35,999 bases of DNA from Desulfuromonadaceae bacterium (GTDB lineage Bacteria; Desulfobacterota; Desulfuromonadia; Geobacterales; Pseudopelobacteraceae): assembly GCA_028683435.1 (NCBI GenBank), contig JAQUIG010000027.1, positions 1 to 35,999 of the forward strand. The letters run 5' to 3'. The notes beneath the pieces are model-generated. The model was given only the letters and a program-made list of their open reading frames with translations. It did no database searches and had not been told where the DNA came from. A program made the position numbers and the translations under genes. This document shows positions 22,949 through 29,920 of the stretch, piece by piece; position 1 is the first letter of the stretch, and every line of letters starts with the position of its first letter.

Positions 22949-24307
22949 TTACTCGCCACAGGTAAAATTTGCTTCCATACGACGGTTTTTCGCTCTGCCG
23001 GCCTTGGTCTTATTGCTGGCGATCGGCTTGGATTCGCCGTACCCTTTGGCGGTTATACGGCCGGCATCAACGTTAAATGTATCAACCAGGTACTTCTTGA
23101 CGCTGTCAGCACGTGCCTGAGACAGCTTCACGTTGTATGCCTTGCCGCCGATGCTGTCGGCGTGACCGGAAATTTCACCCTTTGCTTTGGGGAAATACAT
23201 GAGAAAATCGCCAAGTGTCTTCAGTTCGTCATAGTACTTGGCCTTGATGTCAGCCTTGTCGAAGTCAAATTGAATCGCAATAATAGCCGGCTTGCTGCAG
23301 AATCTCTCGGCAGCAGCCTTCACTGCAGCTTCTGGGCAGCCATCGGCATTAACCTTTACACCAGCGGGGGTAGCGGGGCATCTATCAAGATAATCAGCTA
23401 CGCCGTCATTGTCAGCATCAAGCGGACAGCCATCAGTGCCAACGGCAACGCCGGCAGGTGTGCCGAAGCATTTATCGAGATAATCGGCCACGCCATCATT
23501 GTCGGAATCAAGCGGACAACCATCTGTGCCAACGGCAGCACCGGCGGCGGTGTTGGGGCATTTATCGAGATAGTCGGCTACGCCGTCTTTGTCACCATCG
23601 AGAGGACAGCCATCCATGTCAACAGCAATACCTGCGGGTGTGTTGGAACATTTATCAAGTGCGTCAATAACGCCGTCGCCGTCACTATCGACAGGTGAGG
23701 ATTCAACGACTGGAGCGGGCTCCGCCTCAACCTGTTTAGCAACCGGCTCAGCACCACCGAAGGCGAAGTATACGCCGAGGGTAGTTTCAAAATTGTTGTA
23801 CGTACGGTCATATTTATAGATGATATGACGGACATCACCCCTAATGGCAACATCTTCGCTCACGAAATACTTGGCACCGACGCCGTAGTCGAGCGCACCT
23901 TTAGTTTTTTTGTAGCCTTTATATTGAAAACCATCGTAGTTGCCGTCAAAATTCACTACGCCATAACCAGCGGCAACATAAGGAACAAATGTATTGTCAG
24001 GAACAAAATGGTAGAGCAGTTCTCCGCCGTAACGGTACATGGAGATGTCGGGGTTTAGATCATGGTTGGTTGACTTGTTGTTGTGCGAATAATCAAAGAG
24101 CCCTTCAATACCAAAGGCCTTGGTAAAATTGTAACCGACCCTTGCCCCGTACATGTCGTTTGGTTCAAAATTTTGCTTGTTGTCGAAAAAGTACGCTCCA
24201 ACGACCGGCGTAAACGAGAACGTTTCTGCCTTATTAGCGGCAGAAGCGATGGATGCCACGGTCAGCAGCGACATGGCGACGAGCAGTGCGATTTTTTTCT
24301 TAATCAT
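22949..24307 (-). CDS. OmpA-family porin with TSP3 calcium-binding repeats (OmpA-B)
   Basis: This 452-residue protein has a signal peptide (cleavage near ASA-A, residue 23) and an eight-strand-type beta-barrel (residues 25-185, OprF/OmpA-like, ending LGVYFAFGG). Residues 206-325 hold four 30-residue thrombospondin type-3 repeats with DxDxDGVxDYLDKC and TDGCPLD, each binding calcium. An OmpA C-terminal domain (residues 345-450: FDFDKADIKAKY, GHADSIGGKAYNVKLSQARA, GRAKNRRMEA) binds peptidoglycan. Together they form a calcium-stiffened link between the outer membrane and the wall. It is preceded by a good sigma70-type promoter with a long leader and starts at ATG 24307 after GGGGGATACAAAA. It is homologous to OmpA-A at 26398, which has an Ig-like domain instead of TSP3. 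Confidence 0.94.
   Translation of the reverse strand: MIKKKIALLVAMSLLTVASIASAANKAETFSFTPVVGAYFFDNKQNFEPNDMYGARVGYNFTKAFGIEGLFDYSHNNKSTNHDLNPDISMYRYGGELLYHFVPDNTFVPYVAAGYGVVNFDGNYDGFQYKGYKKTKGALDYGVGAKYFVSEDVAIRGDVRHIIYKYDRTYNNFETTLGVYFAFGGAEPVAKQVEAEPAPVVESSPVDSDGDGVIDALDKCSNTPAGIAVDMDGCPLDGDKDGVADYLDKCPNTAAGAAVGTDGCPLDSDNDGVADYLDKCFGTPAGVAVGTDGCPLDADNDGVADYLDRCPATPAGVKVNADGCPEAAVKAAAERFCSKPAIIAIQFDFDKADIKAKYYDELKTLGDFLMYFPKAKGEISGHADSIGGKAYNVKLSQARADSVKKYLVDTFNVDAGRITAKGYGESKPIASNKTKAGRAKNRRMEANFTCGE
23333..23692 (-). repeat. four TSP3 repeats, 90 bp each
   Basis: The units are nearly identical at the DNA level, notably the second to fourth, which argues for recent duplication or ongoing conversion. 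Confidence 0.85.
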
Positions 24308-24477
24308 TTTTGTATCCCCCTTTTTTTTGACTACTTAAAACCAATGTTAAAATATACCGCTTTTGTTACCAGCTTCGATCTTCAGCTATGCAAAATCCGG
24401 GTTTTGTTATCTCTCCTTCTATATGGCATCCCCCCTTTTTTATTATTTAAATAAAACGCCATGAGAGAGCTTTATTC

Positions 24478-24505
24478 GTTATATCAAGACTATGACAGTT
24501 GTCAA
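24478..24505 (-). promoter_or_regulatory. sigma70-type promoter of OmpA-B
   Basis: On the minus strand a perfect TTGACA (24505-24500) is followed after 16 bp by TATAAC (24483-24478). It is the best promoter match in the window and lies right after a terminator. The 5' leader would be about 165 nt. Confidence 0.65.
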
Positions 24506-24536
24506 GATGGCTGCATGATAAAAACTTACCGCTTTG

Positions 24537-24568
24537 TATAAAAAGGTCCGGACGGCGAACCGCCCGGC
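24537..24568 (-). terminator. intrinsic terminator after DUF3494-B
   Basis: On the minus strand CCGGGCGG-TTCG-CCGTCCGG (one mismatch) is followed by ACCTTTTTATA. It lies about 125 nt after the stop at 24694. Confidence 0.8.
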
Positions 24569-24588
24569 ATTACATGGAGGTAACACTT
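24558..24588 (-). repeat. 31-nt repeat, copy 1
   Basis: The 31 bases are identical to 26118-26148. Each copy covers one arm of a terminator plus the 21 nt before it on the minus strand, including the motif GTTACCTCCATGTAA. Copies are 1560 bp apart. Confidence 0.85.
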
Positions 24589-24693
24589 GCAAGTTTTGAA
24601 GTCAGTTCCGCACATATGCTCACGTATTCTACCCTACAAAATCCGGATTCAGGAATTCTTTATACCCCTGTTTCCCTCCAACCTCGCTTCACT

Positions 24694-26010
24694 TTACTCA
24701 GGTTTAGTAACTGTACTTTGATCCAATATAACCGCCGTCTGTGCCAATGCCCTGCCATTCATAGATGCGCCGGTTTCCAGCGTGATTGATGTTTGAGACA
24801 ATATGATTCCCTCAAAATGAGCGGTTGTTCCGATGCCCACGGTACCGGCGACCTGCCAGAAGATGTTTTTGGCTTGCGCTCCACCGCTCAGGAAAACGTT
24901 CTTAGCGGGACTCATCGCGAGATTCTGCGGTATCTGGAAAATCCAGACATCATTGAGCCCACCAGAGATAGTCACGTTTGATGAGATTGTAACTCCGGTC
25001 GTCCATTTATAGAGGCCGGGAACGAGGGTTTGGCCGCCGATCTCCCCGGCACCCAGGTTTAAGAAATCAGGAGTCGGTCGTCCGGCCGCGTCGGTGTACG
25101 CAGTACCCATGTTGGTAACCGCCGTAGTGAGATACGTACTGGCAGGAGCCGTCATATCGGCTGCATACAAACTACCGGTCACCTGGGGCGAAATTGCAGC
25201 TGTAGTCCCTACCATTGTCAAAGAAAAACCGGTTAAGTAAGACGTGGCCGCAGGACTCAATCCGACATCCCCGATAATAGCAGAGGCGGGAACTGTAGAG
25301 ACGCCTGATGTTGCCAGGATCACATAATTGCCGGCTGCTCCGAGAAGCACTGGAGCCGGACCTTTAGCTGTTGCCTTGGTTACGGTTACGGTATATGTCG
25401 CAGTTGAATTGTCGGCAGCGGACACCTTGTATGCCACCGGAGCGGTGAAGTTATTCGCCGTTGCCCCGCTCACCTGAAGCGTTGTACCCACCTTTACGCC
25501 GGTCCCTGTGGTTGTGAATGTCGCAATCAGCGCTGTCAGGTCTGTCACACTCGGTACATTCACCGCTATAATCTTTGCCGTTTCATTTACGATTCCTGCA
25601 ACCCCGGCAAGCGAATAGGAGGCAATGGCCTTGGCAGTGATCGGTGCCACGGTTACGGTTACGGTATATGTCGTCGTTGTGTTGTCGGGAGCGGTTACCG
25701 TGTATGTAACCGGAGCGGTAAAATTATTCGCCGTTACACCGCTTAACTGTGCTTCAGCGCCTACCTTTACACCGTCCCCTGTGATTGTAAATATCGCAGC
25801 CATTGCCATTACGTTTGTCCCGTTCGGCATGGTCACCACGATGGTCTTGGCCGTTTCATCTATTGTCCCTATAGACCCGTCAAGCGAATATGCGGAAAAA
25901 GCCTTGTCAGAGTTCTGCGCAACGTTATCATGACCTCCGCATCCGGCCACAAAAGTGACGAGCAGTAACACAAGAAACCACATCTTTGAAAATCCTTTGC
26001 ATACGTTCAT
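24694..26010 (-). CDS. DUF3494 (ice-binding-like) lipoprotein with two Ig-like repeats (DUF3494-B)
   Basis: This 438-residue protein starts at ATG 26010, after GGAGGGGACATCAA. Its lipobox VAGC (C24) follows a signal peptide that is almost the same as that of DUF3494-A. Residues 38-120 and 128-211 are two similar beta-rich repeats, each ending in TYTVTVT and containing TANNFTAPV, resembling cadherin/Ig-like DUF5018-type domains. Residues 222-438 are a DUF3494 domain (LGAAGNYVILATSGVST, VPGLYKWTTGVTISSNVTI, WIFQI, KNIFWQVAGTVGIGTTAHFEG), a right-handed beta-helix first described in ice-binding proteins but common in bacteria where ice is unlikely. A surface-exposed adhesin or structural role is plausible. 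Confidence 0.88.
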   Translation of the reverse strand: MNVCKGFSKMWFLVLLLVTFVAGCGGHDNVAQNSDKAFSAYSLDGSIGTIDETAKTIVVTMPNGTNVMAMAAIFTITGDGVKVGAEAQLSGVTANNFTAPVTYTVTAPDNTTTTYTVTVTVAPITAKAIASYSLAGVAGIVNETAKIIAVNVPSVTDLTALIATFTTTGTGVKVGTTLQVSGATANNFTAPVAYKVSAADNSTATYTVTVTKATAKGPAPVLLGAAGNYVILATSGVSTVPASAIIGDVGLSPAATSYLTGFSLTMVGTTAAISPQVTGSLYAADMTAPASTYLTTAVTNMGTAYTDAAGRPTPDFLNLGAGEIGGQTLVPGLYKWTTGVTISSNVTISGGLNDVWIFQIPQNLAMSPAKNVFLSGGAQAKNIFWQVAGTVGIGTTAHFEGIILSQTSITLETGASMNGRALAQTAVILDQSTVTKPE

Positions 26011-26015
26011 TTGAT

Positions 26016-26032
26016 GTCCCCTCCCCGAGGAC
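26016..26032 (-). promoter_or_regulatory. leader hairpin at the ribosome site of DUF3494-B
   Basis: On the minus strand GTCCTCGGGGAGGGGAC pairs GTCC with GGAC, and the stem encloses the GGGGAGGGG ribosome site 6 nt before the ATG. The element and the upstream CACAGATTAAA are shared with DUF3494-A (29519-29535). Confidence 0.45.
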
Positions 26033-26100
26033 TCTTTAATCTGTGAAGCAAATTTTAAGGAAAACCATCAAGCATGACAGGTATGCATAATTCAGGAGTA

Positions 26101-26128
26101 AAAAAGACCGGGCGGAGAACCGCCCGGC
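26101..26128 (-). terminator. intrinsic terminator downstream of OmpA-A
   Basis: On the minus strand CCGGGCGG-TTCT-CCGCCCGG is a perfect 8-bp stem followed by TCTTTTT. It ends the transcript coming from OmpA-A, about 270 nt past its stop. Confidence 0.85.
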
Positions 26129-26148
26129 ATTACATGGAGGTAACACTT
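26118..26148 (-). repeat. 31-nt repeat, copy 2
   Basis: Identical to 24558-24588 and in the same position relative to an intrinsic terminator. Confidence 0.85.
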
Positions 26149-26322
26149 TATTAGTGTTGAATTATTATTTACAACTATCGTGCCAAAGTATGAATATGTT
26201 TTTTAGCCGATAACACTCTGATTCTATAGGATAAAGCATAAAAGAGAGATGCGGGGTAAAATTGAAAACTGTTAAAGGAGGCCGTCACATTTAAAATTTC
26301 TGTTAAATAATGCGGAGCACAC

Positions 26323-26366
26323 ATATTAAACGCCCTTCCGGAGCATTCCGTAAGGGCGTTTAATAT
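26323..26366 (-). terminator. strong 3' hairpin after OmpA-A
   Basis: A 15-bp perfect stem (ATATTAAACGCCCTT and complement) extends through an inner CCGGA/TCCG pair with one mismatch. It lies 32 nt after the stop at 26398. The core CGCCCTTCCGGA matches the hairpin after OmpA-B. Confidence 0.6.
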
Positions 26367-26397
26367 GCATACCTGCTTCATTTATAACTTTTTACGG

Positions 26398-27672
26398 CTA
26401 CTCGATGATCTCGACAACAACTCTCATGTTGGCGAGAGCTGCCGCTGACAATCTGTCAGACGGATCCGCTTCATGCTGTGCGGGGTACTTCTCACTGTAC
26501 CCGATTGTGCTGATTCTGTTTGCATCGATACCACCTTTTACCAGGTAATCCTTGACCGCCTCTGCTCTTCTTTCGCTCAGCTTCTGATTATATTCTTCTG
26601 AGCCGGCAGCGGAGGTATGCCCTGCAACACGGATTGCCATAGTAGGGTCGTTTTTCAGAACCACTATATTAGCAGCCAGTATCGTCTTGCCGTTTTCGCT
26701 AATATTTGCGCTATCAAAGTCGAAATGCGAATTATCAAGCGTGGCCAGGCACCCTATAACCCTCGGCTCGGCAAATGCGGTAAAGTCCCATACATAGTCA
26801 CGTGTCAGCGCATTGCCTGCCAGGTCTTTGGCCCCGGTGGTAACAGTGGCGGTATAAGCCTTGCCTTTTTCAAAATTTCTTGACGGAGCAAAGGTTGCAG
26901 TTGAGCCAGAGGATGACAACTTGCCTGCAACAGGCGTGTTCCCTTGCTTTAAGGTAAATATTTCTGGTGTGATAGTTGCCGGGTCCATCGGCTCACTGAA
27001 GGCGGCGTTGACCTTCTGGCTGACAGGAACTGCCGGGGCGCCGTTAACAGGGGATGTGAAAAATACTGTCGGTGCAACCGTATCTGCGGGTGCTGATGTG
27101 TCTGTTATGGCAGCGACAGCTTTTCTCTCCCCGCCGAAGTTGAAGGTCAGGCCAACCGAATATTCAAAATTGTTTTCGCCGATGTCATGAACAAGAATTA
27201 CGTGCCGCACGTCGCCACGCAGTGCGATGTCGGGGTTGACGAAGTACTTGACCCCGCCGCCATAATCTACCAGTCCGGCGTTATGGTTCTCGGCACTCGG
27301 TGTGTTGGGTATGTTGAAGTTAGTGCCGCCGCCGCCTAAGGCTATGAACGGCACGAATTTACCGTCCGGCATGAAGTGATACAGCAGGTCAACCCCATAG
27401 CGATAACGGTCGGCCTCCCTCGATCCGTATTGTTGTTTGGTTTCGGTAAGGCTATAGCCGAACATCGCCTCCGCCCCGAAGTTTTCGGTGAAGTTGTAGC
27501 CGGCGCGCAGACCGAATTCCGGGCGACTCTCCTCGCGCTGATCTCTGTCCAGCACATAACCGCCGACGAACGGCGACAGCGTGACCGCCCCTTTCCGGTT
27601 CTCGGCAAATCCGGGGGTCGCGAGGGAAACAAGCAGTAAGCTTGTCAATGTACCCTTCAATATCTTTTTCAT
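26398..27672 (-). CDS. OmpA-family porin with Ig-like (Big_5) domain (OmpA-A)
   Basis: This 424-residue protein has a signal peptide (cleavage near GFA-E, residue 23). A barrel (residues 25-182) is close to that of OmpA-B (GAxxxFGYS..., LLYHFMPDGKFVPF, DIALRGDVRHVI). A bacterial Ig-like SbsA/Big_5 domain spans residues about 198-300 (APTVFFTSPVNGAPAVPVSQ, FSEPMDPATI, YTATVTTGAKDLAGNALT). An OmpA C-terminal peptidoglycan-binding domain covers residues 312-424 (FDFDSANISENGK, VAGHTSAAGSEEYNQKLSER). The Ig-like domain is of the type found in the adjacent DUF3494-A and replaces the TSP3 repeats of OmpA-B. The ATG at 27672 follows GAGGAGGCATTATA. It is 111 bp downstream of DUF3494-A. Confidence 0.93.
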   Translation of the reverse strand: MKKILKGTLTSLLLVSLATPGFAENRKGAVTLSPFVGGYVLDRDQREESRPEFGLRAGYNFTENFGAEAMFGYSLTETKQQYGSREADRYRYGVDLLYHFMPDGKFVPFIALGGGGTNFNIPNTPSAENHNAGLVDYGGGVKYFVNPDIALRGDVRHVILVHDIGENNFEYSVGLTFNFGGERKAVAAITDTSAPADTVAPTVFFTSPVNGAPAVPVSQKVNAAFSEPMDPATITPEIFTLKQGNTPVAGKLSSSGSTATFAPSRNFEKGKAYTATVTTGAKDLAGNALTRDYVWDFTAFAEPRVIGCLATLDNSHFDFDSANISENGKTILAANIVVLKNDPTMAIRVAGHTSAAGSEEYNQKLSERRAEAVKDYLVKGGIDANRISTIGYSEKYPAQHEADPSDRLSAAALANMRVVVEIIE

Positions 27673-27722
27673 TATAATGCCTCCTCTATATATGGTTTTA
27701 ATCCGTTAAGGTTCTTTTCAGG

Positions 27723-27758
27723 GGATATTCCCGCAGAATCGGTACTGCGGGAATATCC
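27723..27758 (-). terminator. hairpin between DUF3494-A and OmpA-A
   Basis: GGATATTCCCGCAG and its exact complement form a 14-bp stem over an 8-nt loop, 26 nt after the stop of DUF3494-A. There is no U-run, so it may attenuate or process the transcript rather than end it, adjusting OmpA-A relative to DUF3494-A. Confidence 0.5.
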
Positions 27759-27783
27759 GACATCTCCTGCTATTACTTCAACT

Positions 27784-29514
27784 TCACGGCACGTTAACAG
27801 TGTTTGTGTCAAGTGCAATTGTTCCCGCACCGATCGCTCCTGCCAGCAGACGACCATTAATGAGAGCGCCGGTCTGACCAGTGATACTTACGCCGGCAAT
27901 AACCGTTCCATAGAAGGTCGTACCAACGCCAATGGTTGCTGATGCGGTAGGAACCCAGAATACATTGTTGGCGTTCGCGCCATTGATGAGCGAAATCGTT
28001 CCAAGTGGTGTAGTTGTGGTAATCGAGGAACCGATCTGGAATACCCAGACAGCATTAGCATCGCCGCCACCGTCAAGAGTCAGATGAGTGTTGATCGACA
28101 TCGAGGTACCTGATGTATAGGTGCCTGGAGGCATACCTAAAGGATATAAGGCGCCAAGATCTGCTCCGGCAGTAATTGTTACTCCCGGTGGCAGGTTCTT
28201 GTAGTAGTTATAAGCGACCAGCAGGTCGGCAAACGCCTGATGAGATACTGTATCATTGATGTGTATCTCGCCGTTAACCTGTGCCGGCAGTAACCCGTTC
28301 TCAGAGCCCGGTTCGAGAGCAACATCGCCGTTTATCATTGTGGTAGCGCCGGTATTGGTGATAGCTGAAGTTGCCATGATACCGTACGTCCCGGCCGAGC
28401 CGAGCTGTGATGCTGGTGGCTCAATCGGTGGTACGATTGCTGCCGCTGTCGTAAAGCTCCATACCTTGTCTTCCAGCAGCGTATTTCCACTCAGGTCTGC
28501 AGCTTCAGTTGTAATTGTTGCTGTGTATGTGGTGTCGGTTGCAAGATTCGCTGAAGGTGTAAAAGATGCGATTTTGTTTGTTGCATTATAAGTGACCAAT
28601 CCATTAACCGGATTGGCACCGTTTTTCAGTGTAAATGATGCAGTGCTGATTGTTAACGGGTCCATAGACTTACTGAACGTTGCGTGGACAGCGCTGTTGA
28701 TCGCAACATTTGTAGCCAGATCAGCAGGATTTACCAGGATCACCGTAGGTTTTGTCGTATCCGCAACAGCAGCTGTAGTAAAGCTCCATACATAGTTACT
28801 TGCCATCGGATTACCAGCCTGGTCCTTGGCACCGGTGGTAATTGTAGCGGTATAGTTTGTGTTGGTTGCAAGGATGTTGGCTGGAGTAAAGACCGCATTC
28901 ACGCCGGAATATGTCACCGTGCCTGGAACCGTAGTTATTCCTTGCTTAAGGGCGAACGTAGCCGGTGTGAGAGTCAGGGGATCCATCACCTCACTGAACG
29001 TCGCACCAACCTTGGTATTGGTAGGAACGTTGACAGCATTGTCGGCATTGACTGTGGCAATCACAATGGGTGTGGTAGTATCTGTGGAGGTACCTGTTGT
29101 AAAGGTAAATACAAAGTCATTTGCCATGGCATTACCTGCGAGGTCCTTGACCCCGGTTGTAATCGTAGCGGTATAGATGGTACTGATAGCTAAATTACTG
29201 TCCGGCGTAAAGGTTGCCGTTGTGCCGACAGTGGTAACTGTTCCTGTTACGGGAGTTAGTCCAGGTCCTGTCACCTTAAAGGTTGCCGTGGTAATAGTTG
29301 CGGGGTCCATCGCCTCACTGAAGCCAACAGAGACCTTCCTGTTGAGAGGCACAGCCACCGCAGTATTGGTAGGGGATGTGACACTGACTTTCGGTGCAAC
29401 GGTGTCCGGAACTACCAGTATTTCGTCCGGATTGCTTGCGCACCCGGCCACGAAAGTGACGAGTAGCAAGAGAAGAAACCACATCTTTGAATATGCTGTG
29501 CGTTTATCGTTCAT
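27784..29514 (-). CDS. DUF3494 lipoprotein with three Big_5 Ig-like domains (DUF3494-A)
   Basis: This 576-residue protein starts at ATG 29514, with GGAGGGG upstream. The lipobox VAGC gives lipidated C25. Three Ig-like Big_5 domains follow at about residues 35-145, 147-248 and 250-362. Each begins with a P-T-V/K-V strand and AVPLNRKV-like segment, carries FSEAMDP or FSKSMDP, and ends in FTFTTG or WSFTTA. Residues 372-576 are a DUF3494 beta-helix (LGSAGTYGIMATSAITN, PGTYTSGTSMSINTHL, WVFQI, NNVFWVPTASATIGVGTTF, GAIGAGTIALD). The protein should project from the outer membrane. It is first in the duplicated module and is followed by OmpA-A. Its upstream region is shared with the divergent chemosensory gene. 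Confidence 0.9.
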   Translation of the reverse strand: MNDKRTAYSKMWFLLLLLVTFVAGCASNPDEILVVPDTVAPKVSVTSPTNTAVAVPLNRKVSVGFSEAMDPATITTATFKVTGPGLTPVTGTVTTVGTTATFTPDSNLAISTIYTATITTGVKDLAGNAMANDFVFTFTTGTSTDTTTPIVIATVNADNAVNVPTNTKVGATFSEVMDPLTLTPATFALKQGITTVPGTVTYSGVNAVFTPANILATNTNYTATITTGAKDQAGNPMASNYVWSFTTAAVADTTKPTVILVNPADLATNVAINSAVHATFSKSMDPLTISTASFTLKNGANPVNGLVTYNATNKIASFTPSANLATDTTYTATITTEAADLSGNTLLEDKVWSFTTAAAIVPPIEPPASQLGSAGTYGIMATSAITNTGATTMINGDVALEPGSENGLLPAQVNGEIHINDTVSHQAFADLLVAYNYYKNLPPGVTITAGADLGALYPLGMPPGTYTSGTSMSINTHLTLDGGGDANAVWVFQIGSSITTTTPLGTISLINGANANNVFWVPTASATIGVGTTFYGTVIAGVSITGQTGALINGRLLAGAIGAGTIALDTNTVNVP

Positions 29515-29518
29515 ATTT

Positions 29519-29535
29519 GTCCCCTCCAGTGGGAC
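29519..29535 (-). promoter_or_regulatory. leader hairpin at the ribosome site of DUF3494-A
   Basis: On the minus strand GTCCCACTGGAGGGGAC pairs GTCCC with GGGAC-like bases and encloses the GGAGGGG ribosome site, ending 4 nt before the ATG. Sequence and placement match the element before DUF3494-B. Confidence 0.45.
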
Positions 29536-29817
29536 TTTTAAATCTGTGCTGCTGTTTTTTTACAGACATGGATTGCCTGCCACTTACCTCATAAACAAAA
29601 CCGTCCCTCTGATAATATGTTGAAAACCTGCCGTCGGTTATATCCCCCACCCGAAATCGAGAAGAACCCGCATATCTGAGTGAGATGACCAGGATATTGA
29701 AAAGTAATAGTGCAAATGACCGGCCAACAACCAAAGTAAAGGCAGACAGCTAAATAATCGTAATAACGGCGAGTTACATCGATTACAGTGAACATATTTT
29801 TATTTGCAACGCCCACA

Positions 29818-29846
29818 AACCTCAATATTTGGCAGAACCTCAATAT
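29818..29846. repeat. 11-bp direct repeat upstream of the CheB-CheR-PAS gene
   Basis: AACCTCAATAT occurs at 29818-29828 and 29836-29846, 18 bp apart and 75-100 bp before the start codon. It could be a regulator site; nothing else in the region stands out. Confidence 0.35.
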
Positions 29847-29920
29847 AGTGCGGGGAAAATTGACGATTGCGCCGTAATACCCTTAGTACATTGGAGAGGA
29901 AAGCTGTTATATATAGCGGT

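Larger units (their letters stand above)
24308..24693. other. intergenic region between DUF3494-B and OmpA-B
   Basis: This 386-bp region contains, in the direction of transcription, one copy of the 31-nt repeat, an intrinsic terminator, a strong promoter and about 165 nt of untranslated leader for OmpA-B. The leader includes a run of six or seven cytosines or guanines near 24430 and 24318. No ORF with support is seen. Confidence 0.65.
26011..26397. other. intergenic region between OmpA-A and DUF3494-B
   Basis: This 387-bp region contains the OmpA-A 3' hairpin, a 31-nt repeat with terminator, and the DUF3494-B leader hairpin. Between the hairpin (26323) and the terminator lie about 175 nt of AT-rich, non-coding sequence that would be transcribed if read-through or an internal promoter exists. 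Confidence 0.6.
29515..29920. other. divergent intergenic region
   Basis: About 400 bp separate DUF3494-A from the CheB-CheR-PAS gene. It holds the DUF3494-A leader hairpin, AT-rich sequence likely to contain promoters for both directions, and an 11-bp direct repeat. No gene is supported; short frames here are shadows of AT-rich DNA. Confidence 0.55.

Noticed and set aside
23333..23692. CRISPR-like look of the 90-bp periodic sequence
   Set aside because: The units are TSP3 calcium-binding repeats in a porin gene, not repeats with spacers.
24308..24480. c-di-GMP (GEMM) riboswitch in OmpA/DUF3494 leaders, common in Geobacter
   Set aside because: The conserved GEMM sequence blocks are not found in any leader here.
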